Source: an uncultured Caryophanales bacterium (GTDB lineage Bacteria > Bacillota_I > Bacilli_A > RFN20 > CAG-826). From it: a stretch of 34,362 nt of DNA. Of this stretch, positions 1 through 8,112 are shown piece after piece. Location of the stretch: contig CAMYVX010000010.1 in assembly GCA_947302535.1 (NCBI GenBank), forward strand, positions 1 through 34,362. Reading direction: 5' to 3'. The notes beneath the pieces are model-generated. The model was not told the origin of the DNA, did no database searches, and saw only the letters and a list, made by a program, of their open reading frames with translations. The translations under genes and the position numbers were made by a program. Within the stretch, counting starts at the first letter, position 1, and every line of letters starts with the position of its first letter.

Positions 1-139
1 AGATATCTTTGTTGAATTCGTTAAATACATGAGGGAAGAAAAGACATTTGCTTCCTTAGAAGAACTAAAAGAACAACTCACGAAAGACAAAAAAATCTGC
101 AGAAGAGTTTTGAAAATTCTCGAAGATAGAGAAAAATAA
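1..139 (+). CDS. ribF: RibF, bifunctional riboflavin kinase/FAD synthetase (3' end only)
   Basis: This is the C-terminal 45 codons of a gene that starts before the window, read in the frame beginning at base 2 and ending with TAA at 137-139. The residues FVEFVKYMREEKTFASLEELK fit the last helix of the riboflavin kinase domain of RibF, which usually reads like V.F..FLR.E.KF.S.EELK.QI..D. RibF makes FMN and FAD in the cytoplasm. Position just before rpsO and pnp agrees with the Bacillus order. The short fragment limits certainty, and nothing can be said about the nucleotidyltransferase half. Confidence 0.72.
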   Translation, partial: DIFVEFVKYMREEKTFASLEELKEQLTKDKKICRRVLKILEDREK

Positions 140-149
140 ATATTTTTAC

Positions 150-179
150 TTGCTTATAGCCATTAGGCAAGAGTATGAT
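150..179 (+). promoter_or_regulatory. Candidate promoter for rpsO
   Basis: TTGCTT (150-155) and TATGAT (174-179) are separated by 18 nt, in the gap between ribF and rpsO. Predicted transcription start is about 186, giving a leader of roughly 75 nt that contains the hairpin at 197-229. Confidence 0.45.
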
Positions 180-196
180 AATCACAGCGACTTTTG

Positions 197-229
197 CTCA
201 GTCTTTCGATTCCTCAACGAATGACCGAG
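197..229 (+). promoter_or_regulatory. Leader hairpin of rpsO (possible S15 autoregulatory element)
   Basis: The leader can fold as CTC/GAG, one A-C mismatch, GTC/GAC, a one-sided bulge TTTCG, then ATTC/GAAT closing a six-base loop. It lies about 30 nt before the rpsO start, upstream of the strong AAGGAGG site. S15 represses its own mRNA through leader structures in many bacteria; that this hairpin does so is inference. Confidence 0.35.
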
Positions 230-263
230 TTTAAGTTAAGTACAAAAAAGGAGGAACTTTCTC

Positions 264-533
264 ATGGCATTATCCAAAGAAAGAAAGAATGAAATTATTA
301 AAAAATTTCAAAAGAACGAGAAAGACACTGGCTCTGTTGAAGTTCAAGTTGCTTTATTAACAGAACAAATCAAAGCTTTAACAGCTCACTTAAAAGCCAA
401 TCATAAAGACGCTCACAGTAAACGTTCTTTATTAGTCTTAGTCGGTCAACGTCGTAGTTTATTAAACTATTTAGCGAGAACCGATAGAGAAGCTTATCTC
501 AAATTAATCTTTGATTTAGGTTTACGTAAATAA
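264..533 (+). CDS. rpsO: 30S ribosomal protein S15
   Basis: An 89-residue protein of the normal S15 length. S15 is a primary binder of the central domain of 16S rRNA and helps form the platform of the 30S subunit. The start [16 protein letters not shown], the segment [14 protein letters not shown] and the RRSLLNYL region are typical of the family. The ATG at 264 has a strong Shine-Dalgarno AAGGAGG about 10 nt upstream. The gene has its own leader with a hairpin and is followed by a clear terminator before pnp, so it appears to be a separate transcript or only partly read through into pnp. Confidence 0.98.
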   Translation: MALSKERKNEIIKKFQKNEKDTGSVEVQVALLTEQIKALTAHLKANHKDAHSKRSLLVLVGQRRSLLNYLARTDREAYLKLIFDLGLRK

Positions 534-558
534 TCGTTCCAAATTTAAAGAGAAGTTT

Positions 559-590
559 AGCCCATTCATAGTAGCGGGCTTTTCTTTTTG
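559..590 (+). terminator. Rho-independent terminator after rpsO
   Basis: AGCCC (559-563) pairs with GGGCT (576-580) around a 12-nt loop and is followed at once by a T-rich tract TTTCTTTTT. The five-pair stem is short, so read-through into pnp is plausible. Confidence 0.65.
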
Positions 591-633
591 TATAAAACGC
601 TTGTAAGTGTTTTATAACTTATTTAAAATAAGT
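591..633 (+). promoter_or_regulatory. Tandem hairpins in the rpsO-pnp leader
   Basis: Two adjacent inverted repeats. The first (591-616) has arms TATAAAAC and GTTTTATA, and the pairing continues inward through GCTT/AAGT with one G-T pair. The second (617-633) has perfect 7-bp arms ACTTATT and AATAAGT around TAA. They lie 35-77 nt before the pnp start. In Escherichia coli a structured pnp leader is cut by RNase III and then destabilised by PNPase; the same role here is inference. Confidence 0.55.
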
Positions 634-667
634 GCGTTAGAATTTAAAAAACGAGGTAAAAGAAAAA

Positions 668-2875
668 ATGAAAAGAGTATTCGAATTAGAGTTCGAAGGA
701 AAGAAGTTCGTTGTTGAAGCGGGTGAAATTGCTAAGCAGGCCGATGGTGCTGTTTTAGTGAGATTAAATGAGACCGCTGTTCTTTCCACAGTGTGTTGCT
801 CCGATGAACCAAAAGAAGGCGATTTCTTCCCATTAACCGTTGGTTATGAAGAAAAACAATATGCCGTTGGTAAGATTCCTGGTTCCTTCTTAAGAAGAGA
901 AGGACGTGCTGGAGAACACGCAACATTGTCCGCGAGATTAATTGATCGTCCTATTAGACCAATGTTCTCTGAAGGATTTAGAAACGAAGTGCAAATTGTC
1001 AACACAGTTATGTCTGTGGATCAAGACTGCACTCCAGAAATGACCGCTATGCTCGGTTCTTCTTTAGCGTTAGGTATTTCCGATATTCCATTTGATGGAC
1101 CAATTGCTGGAGTTTATGTTGGTCGAGTTGATGGTAAATTTATCATTAACCCAACCGTAGAAGAAAAAGCTAAAAGCGATATCAATTTAGCAGTTGCTGG
1201 TAGTAAAGACGCCATTAACATGGTTGAAGCTGGCGCTGACCAAGTTAACGAAGAAACTATGCTTGACGCTTTAATGTTTGGTCATGAAGCTATCAAGAGA
1301 CTTTGTGCTTGGCAAGAAGAAATTATTGCGGAAATTGGTAAAGAAAAACGTCACATTGATTTATACAAATGTGATCCTGAAATTGAAAAAGATATTAAAG
1401 ATAGAGCTCAAGACCGTTTGGTTAAAGCTATTTCTATCTTTGATAAATTAGAAAGACAAGATGCGATTGACGCGATTAAAGATGAAATTCTTGATGATTA
1501 TGATGCTCGTTCTTATCCAGATGAAAAGACACATCAAAAAGTCATGCATATGGTTAACGAAACTTTAGAATTATTAGTCGCGACTGAAGTTCGTCGCTTA
1601 ATTACTGAAGAAAAGATTAGACCAGATGGTCGTAGAGTTGACGAAATTCGTCCTCTTGATGCCCAAATTGATTTACTTCCAAGAACTCATGGTTCTGCGA
1701 TGTTTACACGTGGTCAAACTCAAGTTATTTCTGTGACTACTTTAGGCGCTAAGAGCGATGCCCAAATTATTGATAATTTGACAGAAGAAGATTCTCGTCA
1801 CTGGATGCATCATTATAACTTCCCACCATATTCTGTTGGTGAAGTTGGAAGAATGGGCTCTCCAGGAAGAAGAGAAATTGGTCATGGTGCTTTAGGTGAA
1901 AGAGCTTTAAGCTACGTTATTCCTAGCGAAGAAGAATTCCCATACACCATTAGAACAGTGGCAGAAGTTGTGGAAAGTAATGGTTCCTCATCTCAAGCTT
2001 CCATCTGTGCGTCTTGTATGTCCTTAATGGCGGCTGGCGTTCCAATTAAAGCTATGGTTTCTGGTATTGCTATGGGTTTAATTAGTTCTGGACCACTTGA
2101 TGGTAAACACCCATATACTATTTTGACTGATATTCAAGGTTTAGAAGATCACTTCGGTGATATGGACTTTAAAGTTGCTGGTACGGAAAAAGGTATTACT
2201 GCTTTACAAATGGATATCAAGATTAAAGGTGTTACCAAGGAAGTTTTACGTGAAGCATTAGCGCAAGCTCATGAAGCTCGTGCCAAGATTAGAGAGGTGA
2301 TGGCTCAAGCTATTTCTGAACCACGTCCAGATGTTGGTAAGTACGCTCCTAAGATGGATACCTTCATGATTGATCCTGATAAGATTAGAGATGTTATCGG
2401 TACTGGTGGTAAAGTCATTAATGATATTATTGCTCAATGTGACAATGTCAAAATTGACATTGAAGATAGTGGACAAGTTACTATCTACCATATGGATAGA
2501 GACACCATCAACAAGGCAAAAGGCATTATCTTAGACATCGTTAGAGAAGCCAAAGTCGGTGAAGATTTCGAAGGTAAAGTCACTCGTGTTGAAGATTATG
2601 GTGCGTTCGTTAATTTATTTGGTAACGTCGAAGGTTTATGTCATATTTCCCGTTTAGGATGGGGATTCATTGATAAAGCCAGCGATGTTGTTAAAGTTGG
2701 CGATACTTTGAAAGTGAGAGTCGTGGAAATTGATGAACACGGCAAAGTGAAAGTCTCCCACCGTGAATTTGAAGAAAAACCAGCGGATTTTGTGGAAAGA
2801 GACAATCATTCAAGAATTGAACGTCAAGCACGTCCAAACAACTCCTTCAAAGGACCAAGAAAATTTAAGAAATAA
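668..2875 (+). CDS. pnp: Polyribonucleotide nucleotidyltransferase (PNPase)
   Basis: A 735-residue 3'-to-5' phosphorolytic exoribonuclease that degrades mRNA in the cytoplasm as a ring-shaped trimer. Domains in order: first RNase PH fold (about 1-140), all-helical linker (about 145-225), second RNase PH fold (about 325-550, with the signature [20 protein letters not shown]), a KH domain with the GTGG loop in [13 protein letters not shown], and an S1 domain ([21 protein letters not shown]). Length is slightly above the usual 700 because of a basic tail after S1. GAGGT about 10 nt upstream supports the ATG at 668. The structured leader between rpsO and pnp is the likely control site, and a strong terminator follows. 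Confidence 0.98.
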   Translation: MKRVFELEFEGKKFVVEAGEIAKQADGAVLVRLNETAVLSTVCCSDEPKEGDFFPLTVGYEEKQYAVGKIPGSFLRREGRAGEHATLSARLIDRPIRPMFSEGFRNEVQIVNTVMSVDQDCTPEMTAMLGSSLALGISDIPFDGPIAGVYVGRVDGKFIINPTVEEKAKSDINLAVAGSKDAINMVEAGADQVNEETMLDALMFGHEAIKRLCAWQEEIIAEIGKEKRHIDLYKCDPEIEKDIKDRAQDRLVKAISIFDKLERQDAIDAIKDEILDDYDARSYPDEKTHQKVMHMVNETLELLVATEVRRLITEEKIRPDGRRVDEIRPLDAQIDLLPRTHGSAMFTRGQTQVISVTTLGAKSDAQIIDNLTEEDSRHWMHHYNFPPYSVGEVGRMGSPGRREIGHGALGERALSYVIPSEEEFPYTIRTVAEVVESNGSSSQASICASCMSLMAAGVPIKAMVSGIAMGLISSGPLDGKHPYTILTDIQGLEDHFGDMDFKVAGTEKGITALQMDIKIKGVTKEVLREALAQAHEARAKIREVMAQAISEPRPDVGKYAPKMDTFMIDPDKIRDVIGTGGKVINDIIAQCDNVKIDIEDSGQVTIYHMDRDTINKAKGIILDIVREAKVGEDFEGKVTRVEDYGAFVNLFGNVEGLCHISRLGWGFIDKASDVVKVGDTLKVRVVEIDEHGKVKVSHREFEEKPADFVERDNHSRIERQARPNNSFKGPRKFKK

Positions 2876-2883
2876 ATCTTAAG

Positions 2884-2909
2884 GCTCACTTAGAAAAGTG
2901 AGCTTTTTT
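2884..2909 (+). terminator. Rho-independent terminator after pnp
   Basis: A perfect 8-bp stem GCTCACTT/AAGTGAGC with an AGAA loop is followed by six T. This is the strongest terminator in the window and it separates pnp from the RNase J-like gene. Confidence 0.92.
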
Positions 2910-2940
2910 AATAAAAATATTTCTCTACTTTATTTTTAAA

Positions 2941-2949
2941 TGTTATAAT
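2941..2949 (+). promoter_or_regulatory. Extended -10 promoter for the RNase J-like gene
   Basis: TGTTATAAT is a perfect extended -10 element (TGnTATAAT). No good -35 box is visible 17 nt upstream, as expected for extended -10 promoters. Transcription start would be near 2956, leaving a leader of about 45 nt with GGAGG at 2991-2995. Confidence 0.6.
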
Positions 2950-3000
2950 TTAAACACATAAATTTGATAGTCAATTTTTTATCATTTTTTGGAGGACTTT

Positions 3001-4689
3001 ATGGATATTATTAAAGTGTTTGCTTTGGGTGGTCTCGATGAAGATGGTCGTGATTGTTATGTCATTGACATAAATAATGATCTATTTGTTATTGATTGTG
3101 GTGTTTCTTTACCTGATAAAACTATTCCCGGTATTGATTTCTTATTACCTAACCCATCTTTTCTTATAAACAATAAAGACCGTATTAAAGCTTATATTAT
3201 TACCCATGGACACGATGAATCGATGGCGGCTTTACAATATTTTTATGAAAAAGCTCCTGCGGTCATTGTTTGTAGTGAATCTACTAGAAGAACGATGATT
3301 CGTTTAGCCAAGATTCGTAAGACTGGTTCTTATTTTGATTTTAAGATTGTGGATCCAAGTTCTGATTTTGAAATTGCGGGAAGAAAATTCCACACTTTCC
3401 AAACTTGCCATAATTTTGCTAATTCCTTTGGTGTGGCGATTGAAACTGATCAAGGTAACATTATCTATTCTGGTGATTATATTATTGATTACTCTGTTAA
3501 TCAAAGCGGTTACCTCTTTAACATGAAAGCCTTATCTCGTATTTGTGATAATAATCCGACTTTGCTTTTAATCGCGGAAAGCAAAAAAGCCAGCACTCCA
3601 GGATATTGTTCTCCTCATCATTTAATTAGCCCGATCGTTAAGAAATATTTCTTAGAAGCTAATAAACGTATTTTCATTACCTGCTTCTGGCAAAACCTTT
3701 TCCGTATTAGAGAGATTTTTGAATTAGCTAAAGAAGGTAAGAAAAAGATTTATTTCTATGATGAATATACCAAGAAAATTATTACTAACTTCATGGAAAT
3801 TGATGAAGGCTTGCTTGATAAAAACGACATTATTTCTAAAGAAGACTTACTTAGAGTAAGAATGCAGGATATTGTCGTCTTAATGCTTGGTATTGATGGT
3901 GAACTTTATGATGAAATGATCGCCTTATCTTTAGGAAGAAACGAAGATAAACGTATCGCGATTAATGAAAACGATATCTTCATTAACGCTGCTTTAGCAC
4001 GTCCAAGTATGGAGACCGCTCAAACACATGCGATTGATGCGATTTATAGAACTGGATGTACAGTTATCGCTTTAAAGAACAAACAAATCAGTTCAATGCA
4101 TGCGCATCAGGATGACTTGAAGGCTTTACTTTCAGTAACTAAGCCTCGTTATTATTTCCCGATTCGTGGTAATTTTGTCAATATGATGGCAAACGCCAAA
4201 CTAGCTTTATCTATGGATATTGGTCTAAATCACAATAGTGTCTTTGTTTTAGATAATGGTATGACTATTCTTTTGGATGGCACTAGACCTAAAATCATTC
4301 CTAACGATCCAGAAAAAATCGCGATTGATCCAGCAATGGTGGATGGAATTGGTATTTCATCACATTCGAATGCTGATTTAATTAACGAAAGAAGAGAGTT
4401 AGGTAATGATGGCGTTGTCGTTGTGGCTTCCACTGTTAGTTTAAGTAAGAAGCAGATTGTATCCGGACCTGATTGCCAGATGCGTGGCTTTGTTTATGTT
4501 AAAGAAGCTGAACCTCTATTAAAATCCATCGTGAATATTTATGTTGATGAAATCAACACAGCTTTCCAAAGCGGGAAAGATAATTTCGAATTAGCGAAAA
4601 CTAATATCGAGCTAAGAGTGAAACGCTTTATCAAACGAGAAAATGGTAGAGAACCAATGATTCTTCCAATCATTGTTGTCAGTGAATAA
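3001..4689 (+). CDS. rnjB: RNase J2-like metallo-beta-lactamase/beta-CASP protein, predicted inactive
   Basis: A 562-residue protein with the RNase J layout: beta-lactamase fold, beta-CASP insert and C-terminal domain. The ORF track begins at a TTG (2989), but that codon lies just before GGAGG, so the ATG at 3001 with GGAGG 5 nt upstream is the start. RNase J enzymes cut and trim mRNA from the 5' end. Here the HxHxDH motif reads HGHDES (residues 69-74), so the Asp and last His are changed. The usual SDS segment reads AES, and the late PVHG reads PIRG, losing another metal-binding His. His137 and Asp159 (SGDY) are kept. In Bacillus the J2 gene lies near pnp and just before spoIIIE/ftsK, as here. 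A structural partner of an RNase J1 encoded elsewhere is the best inference. Confidence 0.85.
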   Translation: MDIIKVFALGGLDEDGRDCYVIDINNDLFVIDCGVSLPDKTIPGIDFLLPNPSFLINNKDRIKAYIITHGHDESMAALQYFYEKAPAVIVCSESTRRTMIRLAKIRKTGSYFDFKIVDPSSDFEIAGRKFHTFQTCHNFANSFGVAIETDQGNIIYSGDYIIDYSVNQSGYLFNMKALSRICDNNPTLLLIAESKKASTPGYCSPHHLISPIVKKYFLEANKRIFITCFWQNLFRIREIFELAKEGKKKIYFYDEYTKKIITNFMEIDEGLLDKNDIISKEDLLRVRMQDIVVLMLGIDGELYDEMIALSLGRNEDKRIAINENDIFINAALARPSMETAQTHAIDAIYRTGCTVIALKNKQISSMHAHQDDLKALLSVTKPRYYFPIRGNFVNMMANAKLALSMDIGLNHNSVFVLDNGMTILLDGTRPKIIPNDPEKIAIDPAMVDGIGISSHSNADLINERRELGNDGVVVVASTVSLSKKQIVSGPDCQMRGFVYVKEAEPLLKSIVNIYVDEINTAFQSGKDNFELAKTNIELRVKRFIKRENGREPMILPIIVVSE

Positions 4690-4706
4690 AAAAAACAATA
4701 AAACTT

Positions 4707-4724
4707 ATAGAAATATATTTCTAT
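4707..4724. promoter_or_regulatory. 18-bp perfect palindrome, candidate operator of ftsK
   Basis: ATAGAAATATATTTCTAT is its own reverse complement. It ends 7 nt before the TATAAT box of ftsK and so covers the -35 region, the classical place for a dimeric repressor. No T tract follows it, so it does not look like a terminator for the upstream gene. Confidence 0.45.
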
Positions 4725-4731
4725 GTGTATG

Positions 4732-4737
4732 TATAAT
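4732..4737 (+). promoter_or_regulatory. -10 box of ftsK (leaderless arrangement)
   Basis: A consensus TATAAT with only 7 nt between it and the ATG at 4745. The expected transcription start therefore falls on or beside the start codon. No Shine-Dalgarno sequence is present in the gap. Confidence 0.5.
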
Positions 4738-4744
4738 TATAGAT

Positions 4745-7432
4745 ATGAAGAATAACGGTAAGAAAATTATTTCAACGAAACAATTTTGCTTCTTTGGGGG
4801 GATAGCCATCTCCTTGCTTTCAGTTATTCTCATTATGAATACTGGTATTCCCGCTAGAGTATTAGGCTTTGTTCCTTATTACCTCTTTGGCATTGGGGCT
4901 ATGCCTATATTTATTCTTTTATACCTTTATGGTGTTGTCATGATCTTCCGTGGTAAACCAATAAAGATTAAACTAAACTATTGGCTTGGCTTATTTTTCA
5001 CTATATTCGGAACTTTAATTCTTATTTCCGTTATTCAAAACAAAGGTGATACAAGTTTAAGCAATTATAACAATCTCTTCTTTAATCTTGATGGTAGTGG
5101 TGATAATTTCATCACTATTAAGAATTTTGCTATTTTTGGTGATGGCTATAACATCGCTGTTGGAAGCGGAGAAGATGCTAGCACAATTACCTATAAGTTT
5201 GGTGGTGGATTAATTGGTAACGCAGTCGGTGGAGTATTAGTTAATTCTAATAATCAATTTGGTGCTTACTTGGTTTCTGTTGTTTCTATCGTCGTTGGTG
5301 TTGCCATGTTATCATTCGATCCAATTAAGGTTCTTATCGTTCGCTTTTCTAATAGAGAAAAGGTTGCTAAACCAAAGAAGGAAAAACCTGTAAAAGTTGT
5401 TAATAACGAAAAAATCCCTACAAAAGTTGAAGAAAATAAAGAAATTCCTCAATCACGTATGGCAAGAATCACCAACATCGATCCAGTGAAGAATGCTGGT
5501 GAATTATACGTGAAGCGTGAAGAAGTGAAAGCGACTACAATCGCTCCACAAGAAACCGCTCCCGCTCCAGTTAATCAAAATAACGAGGCTCGCATTTTCC
5601 CACAAATTACCAATTTAACTCAACAAGCCTTCCCAATGAACGGAGGATTTGTTCGTGCTAAATTTGTTCGTAATCCACAAAACCAGCAATATTTCGAAAC
5701 TCCAGCACCTCTTATTACTCCTGTTGCTCCTATGAAAGAGGAAGTTAAAGAAGTTCCACAAGAAGTTAGCTCAAATCTTGGCCGTGTAGAACAAATAAAT
5801 TTGTTCGCAGAAGAGCCTACTGCTCCTATTGATAACATCCAAGTGATGAGCAATGTTGAAGTAGAAAAACCCGCTAAGGTTGAATTCCATAGCAACGTTA
5901 TTACTCCAAAACCGGTTGTAAAGAAAGCTCCTAAATGGATTTCCCCATCCTCTGATTTATTAGAAGTTCCAGAAACTAAAGAAGCCGAAGAAGCCAACGC
6001 AAAAGTCGCTAATGAGAGAATTGAAATCATTAATGATTTCTTTAAAGACTTTAATATTGGTGCTTATGTTGATGGTTATACTATCGGGCCTTCCGTTACC
6101 CGTTTCCATGTTCAATACAACCATAACGTATCTTCTCGTACATTATTAAACGCAATGTCTGATATTTCTTTAAGACTTGGTGGCGTATTTGCTCGATTTG
6201 AACAAGTCGTTCAAGGAAAGCCATATTCCGGTATCGAAGTGGAAAATGTGAAAAAGACGATGGTTTCTTTTAAAGATGTTTATGAAGCCTTGCCTGATGT
6301 TAAAAAACATCCATTAGCAATCGCCTTTGGTAAAAACGTTCAAGGCGATGTTGTTTGTGCTGATTTTAATGATTTCCCTCATGCTTTATTAGCTGGTACT
6401 ACGGGCTCCGGTAAATCTGTTTTCATTAACTCAATCATTACCACTTTAATCATGAGAAATTCACCTTCTGATGTGAAATTAGTTTTAATTGATCCTAAGC
6501 GTATTGAATTAAGCAAATATCGTGATATTCCTCATTTATTATGTCCAGTCATTAATGAGCCACAACAAGCAAAGCTTGTTATGTCCAAATTAGTTGATGA
6601 AATGAATGATCGTTATGTGATGTTTGAAACCGCTGATGGCGCTACTTCGTTAAAAGAATATAACGAATATGCAGCAGCTCATGGTTTGGAAAAACTTCCA
6701 TATATTGTTGCCATCGTTGATGAATTTGGTGACTTAGTTGCTGCGACCAACAAAGAGATTTTCTCGCCAATTGTTTTAATTGGACAAAAAGCTCGTGCTT
6801 GTGGTATCCATATGCTTATTGCTACCCAAAGACCATCTGTTGATATTATTACCGGTGTAATTAAAGCCAATTTACCTACACATATTGCTTTATGTACAGC
6901 AAGCCCTGTGGAATCAACTTGTATTCTTGGTGAAGGTGGTGCGGAAACACTTTTAGGGCATGGTGATATGCTTGTTCAATCTCCTGTTGTTTCCCGTTCT
7001 TCCTTAGTGAGACTTCAAGGTTGCTTTATTCAAAAGCAAGAGATCTCTCGCGTTACCGGTTATTTAAAAGAACACTATGAGACTGTCTATAATGAGAAAT
7101 TTATGAATCTTGAAGAAGTCAGCAAGAACGACGCGGTTGAGGCTATCGGAGCAGGCTCTATTGCTAATAGCATGGATGCTGCTGAAGAGAATAAATACCA
7201 AGCCGTTAAAGAATGGGTTATGTGTCAACAATATATGTCCATGTCTCGTATTCAAGGAGACTGCCAAGTTGGATTTAACCGCGCAAGAAGATTCTTCAAT
7301 CGTTTGCAACAAGAAGGAGTCGTCGGCACTGAAGTCGAAGGCAATAAAGGATGCCGTGTTTTAATACATGATCCTCATACTGAAATTAACGATGATGTCG
7401 TGACTAGCGACGAACAATCTACTGTTTCTTAA
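4745..7432 (+). CDS. ftsK: FtsK/SpoIIIE-type DNA translocase
   Basis: An 895-residue membrane-anchored ATPase that pumps chromosomal DNA across the division septum. The ORF track starts at a TTG (4673) inside the previous gene; I prefer the ATG at 4745 (MKNNGKKIIS), because it lies just before the first membrane helix and 7 nt after a TATAAT box. Four hydrophobic segments lie within about residues 15-200. A charged and Pro-rich linker (about 205-430) follows, then the motor with Walker A GTTGSGKS (551-558) and Walker B IVAIVDEF. A C-terminal winged-helix gamma domain (about 810-880, with SMSRIQGDCQVGFNRARRFF) would read oriented DNA motifs such as KOPS/SRS. All parts are present. A palindrome over the promoter suggests regulated expression. 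Confidence 0.95.
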   Translation: MKNNGKKIISTKQFCFFGGIAISLLSVILIMNTGIPARVLGFVPYYLFGIGAMPIFILLYLYGVVMIFRGKPIKIKLNYWLGLFFTIFGTLILISVIQNKGDTSLSNYNNLFFNLDGSGDNFITIKNFAIFGDGYNIAVGSGEDASTITYKFGGGLIGNAVGGVLVNSNNQFGAYLVSVVSIVVGVAMLSFDPIKVLIVRFSNREKVAKPKKEKPVKVVNNEKIPTKVEENKEIPQSRMARITNIDPVKNAGELYVKREEVKATTIAPQETAPAPVNQNNEARIFPQITNLTQQAFPMNGGFVRAKFVRNPQNQQYFETPAPLITPVAPMKEEVKEVPQEVSSNLGRVEQINLFAEEPTAPIDNIQVMSNVEVEKPAKVEFHSNVITPKPVVKKAPKWISPSSDLLEVPETKEAEEANAKVANERIEIINDFFKDFNIGAYVDGYTIGPSVTRFHVQYNHNVSSRTLLNAMSDISLRLGGVFARFEQVVQGKPYSGIEVENVKKTMVSFKDVYEALPDVKKHPLAIAFGKNVQGDVVCADFNDFPHALLAGTTGSGKSVFINSIITTLIMRNSPSDVKLVLIDPKRIELSKYRDIPHLLCPVINEPQQAKLVMSKLVDEMNDRYVMFETADGATSLKEYNEYAAAHGLEKLPYIVAIVDEFGDLVAATNKEIFSPIVLIGQKARACGIHMLIATQRPSVDIITGVIKANLPTHIALCTASPVESTCILGEGGAETLLGHGDMLVQSPVVSRSSLVRLQGCFIQKQEISRVTGYLKEHYETVYNEKFMNLEEVSKNDAVEAIGAGSIANSMDAAEENKYQAVKEWVMCQQYMSMSRIQGDCQVGFNRARRFFNRLQQEGVVGTEVEGNKGCRVLIHDPHTEINDDVVTSDEQSTVS

Positions 7433-7503
7433 TTAACATACAATTTTCAATTATTTTAGAAGAGAAATCAAAAATAAATTAACAAAAGAAAAACGTAATT
7501 ATT

Positions 7504-8112
7504 ATGAACATTCCATTTATCAAAGCCAACCTTATTTCCTTAAGAAGAATTCAAGTAATCCTTTTTACTGAACTTGATCTTCCCAACAATGTTGTCTTCT
7601 CTTTAATTCAAGATGACAAAGTTATTAACAATCCTCGAATTGTTCGTAAAACATCCACGAATAACTTGTTTTTTTATGAATTAGAGCTTAGTCAGAACTT
7701 CGAATTTGGGCATCATACTTATCTTTTCGTGCCTAATTATATTAGCCAGGTTGTGGATGTTTCTTATGCTCCATATTTCCCTGAATTTGATGATTTATTC
7801 TATTATGATGGACCTCTTGGCGTTACCTATACCAAAGAGAAAACTACCTTTAGATTATGGGCTCCATTAGCGAGCGCTGCTGAACTTAACATTAAACTAC
7901 CAAATGCTAAACGCTTTGTTCATTATTTTATGAACCGTATTAATAATGGAGTTTATGAATTAACGCTAGATGGCGATCTAAAAGGTTGTTATTATTCCTT
8001 CTTTGTTAATAACTCTGGCGTTGTTAGAGAAGCTACAGACCCGTATGGAAAATTTGTTTCTTTTAATAGTGAATATTCTGTTGTTGATGATATTAACGTC
8101 ATTAAAATATGA
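7504..8112 (+). CDS. pulA: Type I pullulanase, N-terminal part (N-domain plus CBM48)
   Basis: A 202-residue ORF that carries only the non-catalytic front of a type I pullulanase. Residues 1-90 form an N-terminal beta-rich region. Residues about 100-185 form a CBM48 module (TTFRLWAPLASAAELNIKL, then VREATDPYGKF), which in whole enzymes packs against the catalytic barrel. It ends in TGA at 8110-8112, overlapping the ATG of the next ORF by 4 nt (ATGA), exactly where the linker to the GH13 domain should be. No signal peptide is seen, so the product is cytoplasmic. No clear Shine-Dalgarno or promoter is visible in the 71-nt gap after ftsK. Either a natural two-subunit enzyme or a frameshifted single gene. 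Confidence 0.8.
   Translation: MNIPFIKANLISLRRIQVILFTELDLPNNVVFSLIQDDKVINNPRIVRKTSTNNLFFYELELSQNFEFGHHTYLFVPNYISQVVDVSYAPYFPEFDDLFYYDGPLGVTYTKEKTTFRLWAPLASAAELNIKLPNAKRFVHYFMNRINNGVYELTLDGDLKGCYYSFFVNNSGVVREATDPYGKFVSFNSEYSVVDDINVIKI

Noticed and set aside
4673-4744. Upstream TTG start for ftsK given in the ORF track
   Set aside because: It lies inside the preceding gene and upstream of the palindrome and TATAAT box; ATG at 4745 fits better.
5620-6030. 136-residue minus-strand ORF
   Set aside because: It lies entirely within the linker and motor region of ftsK, has no family resemblance and is a frame shadow.
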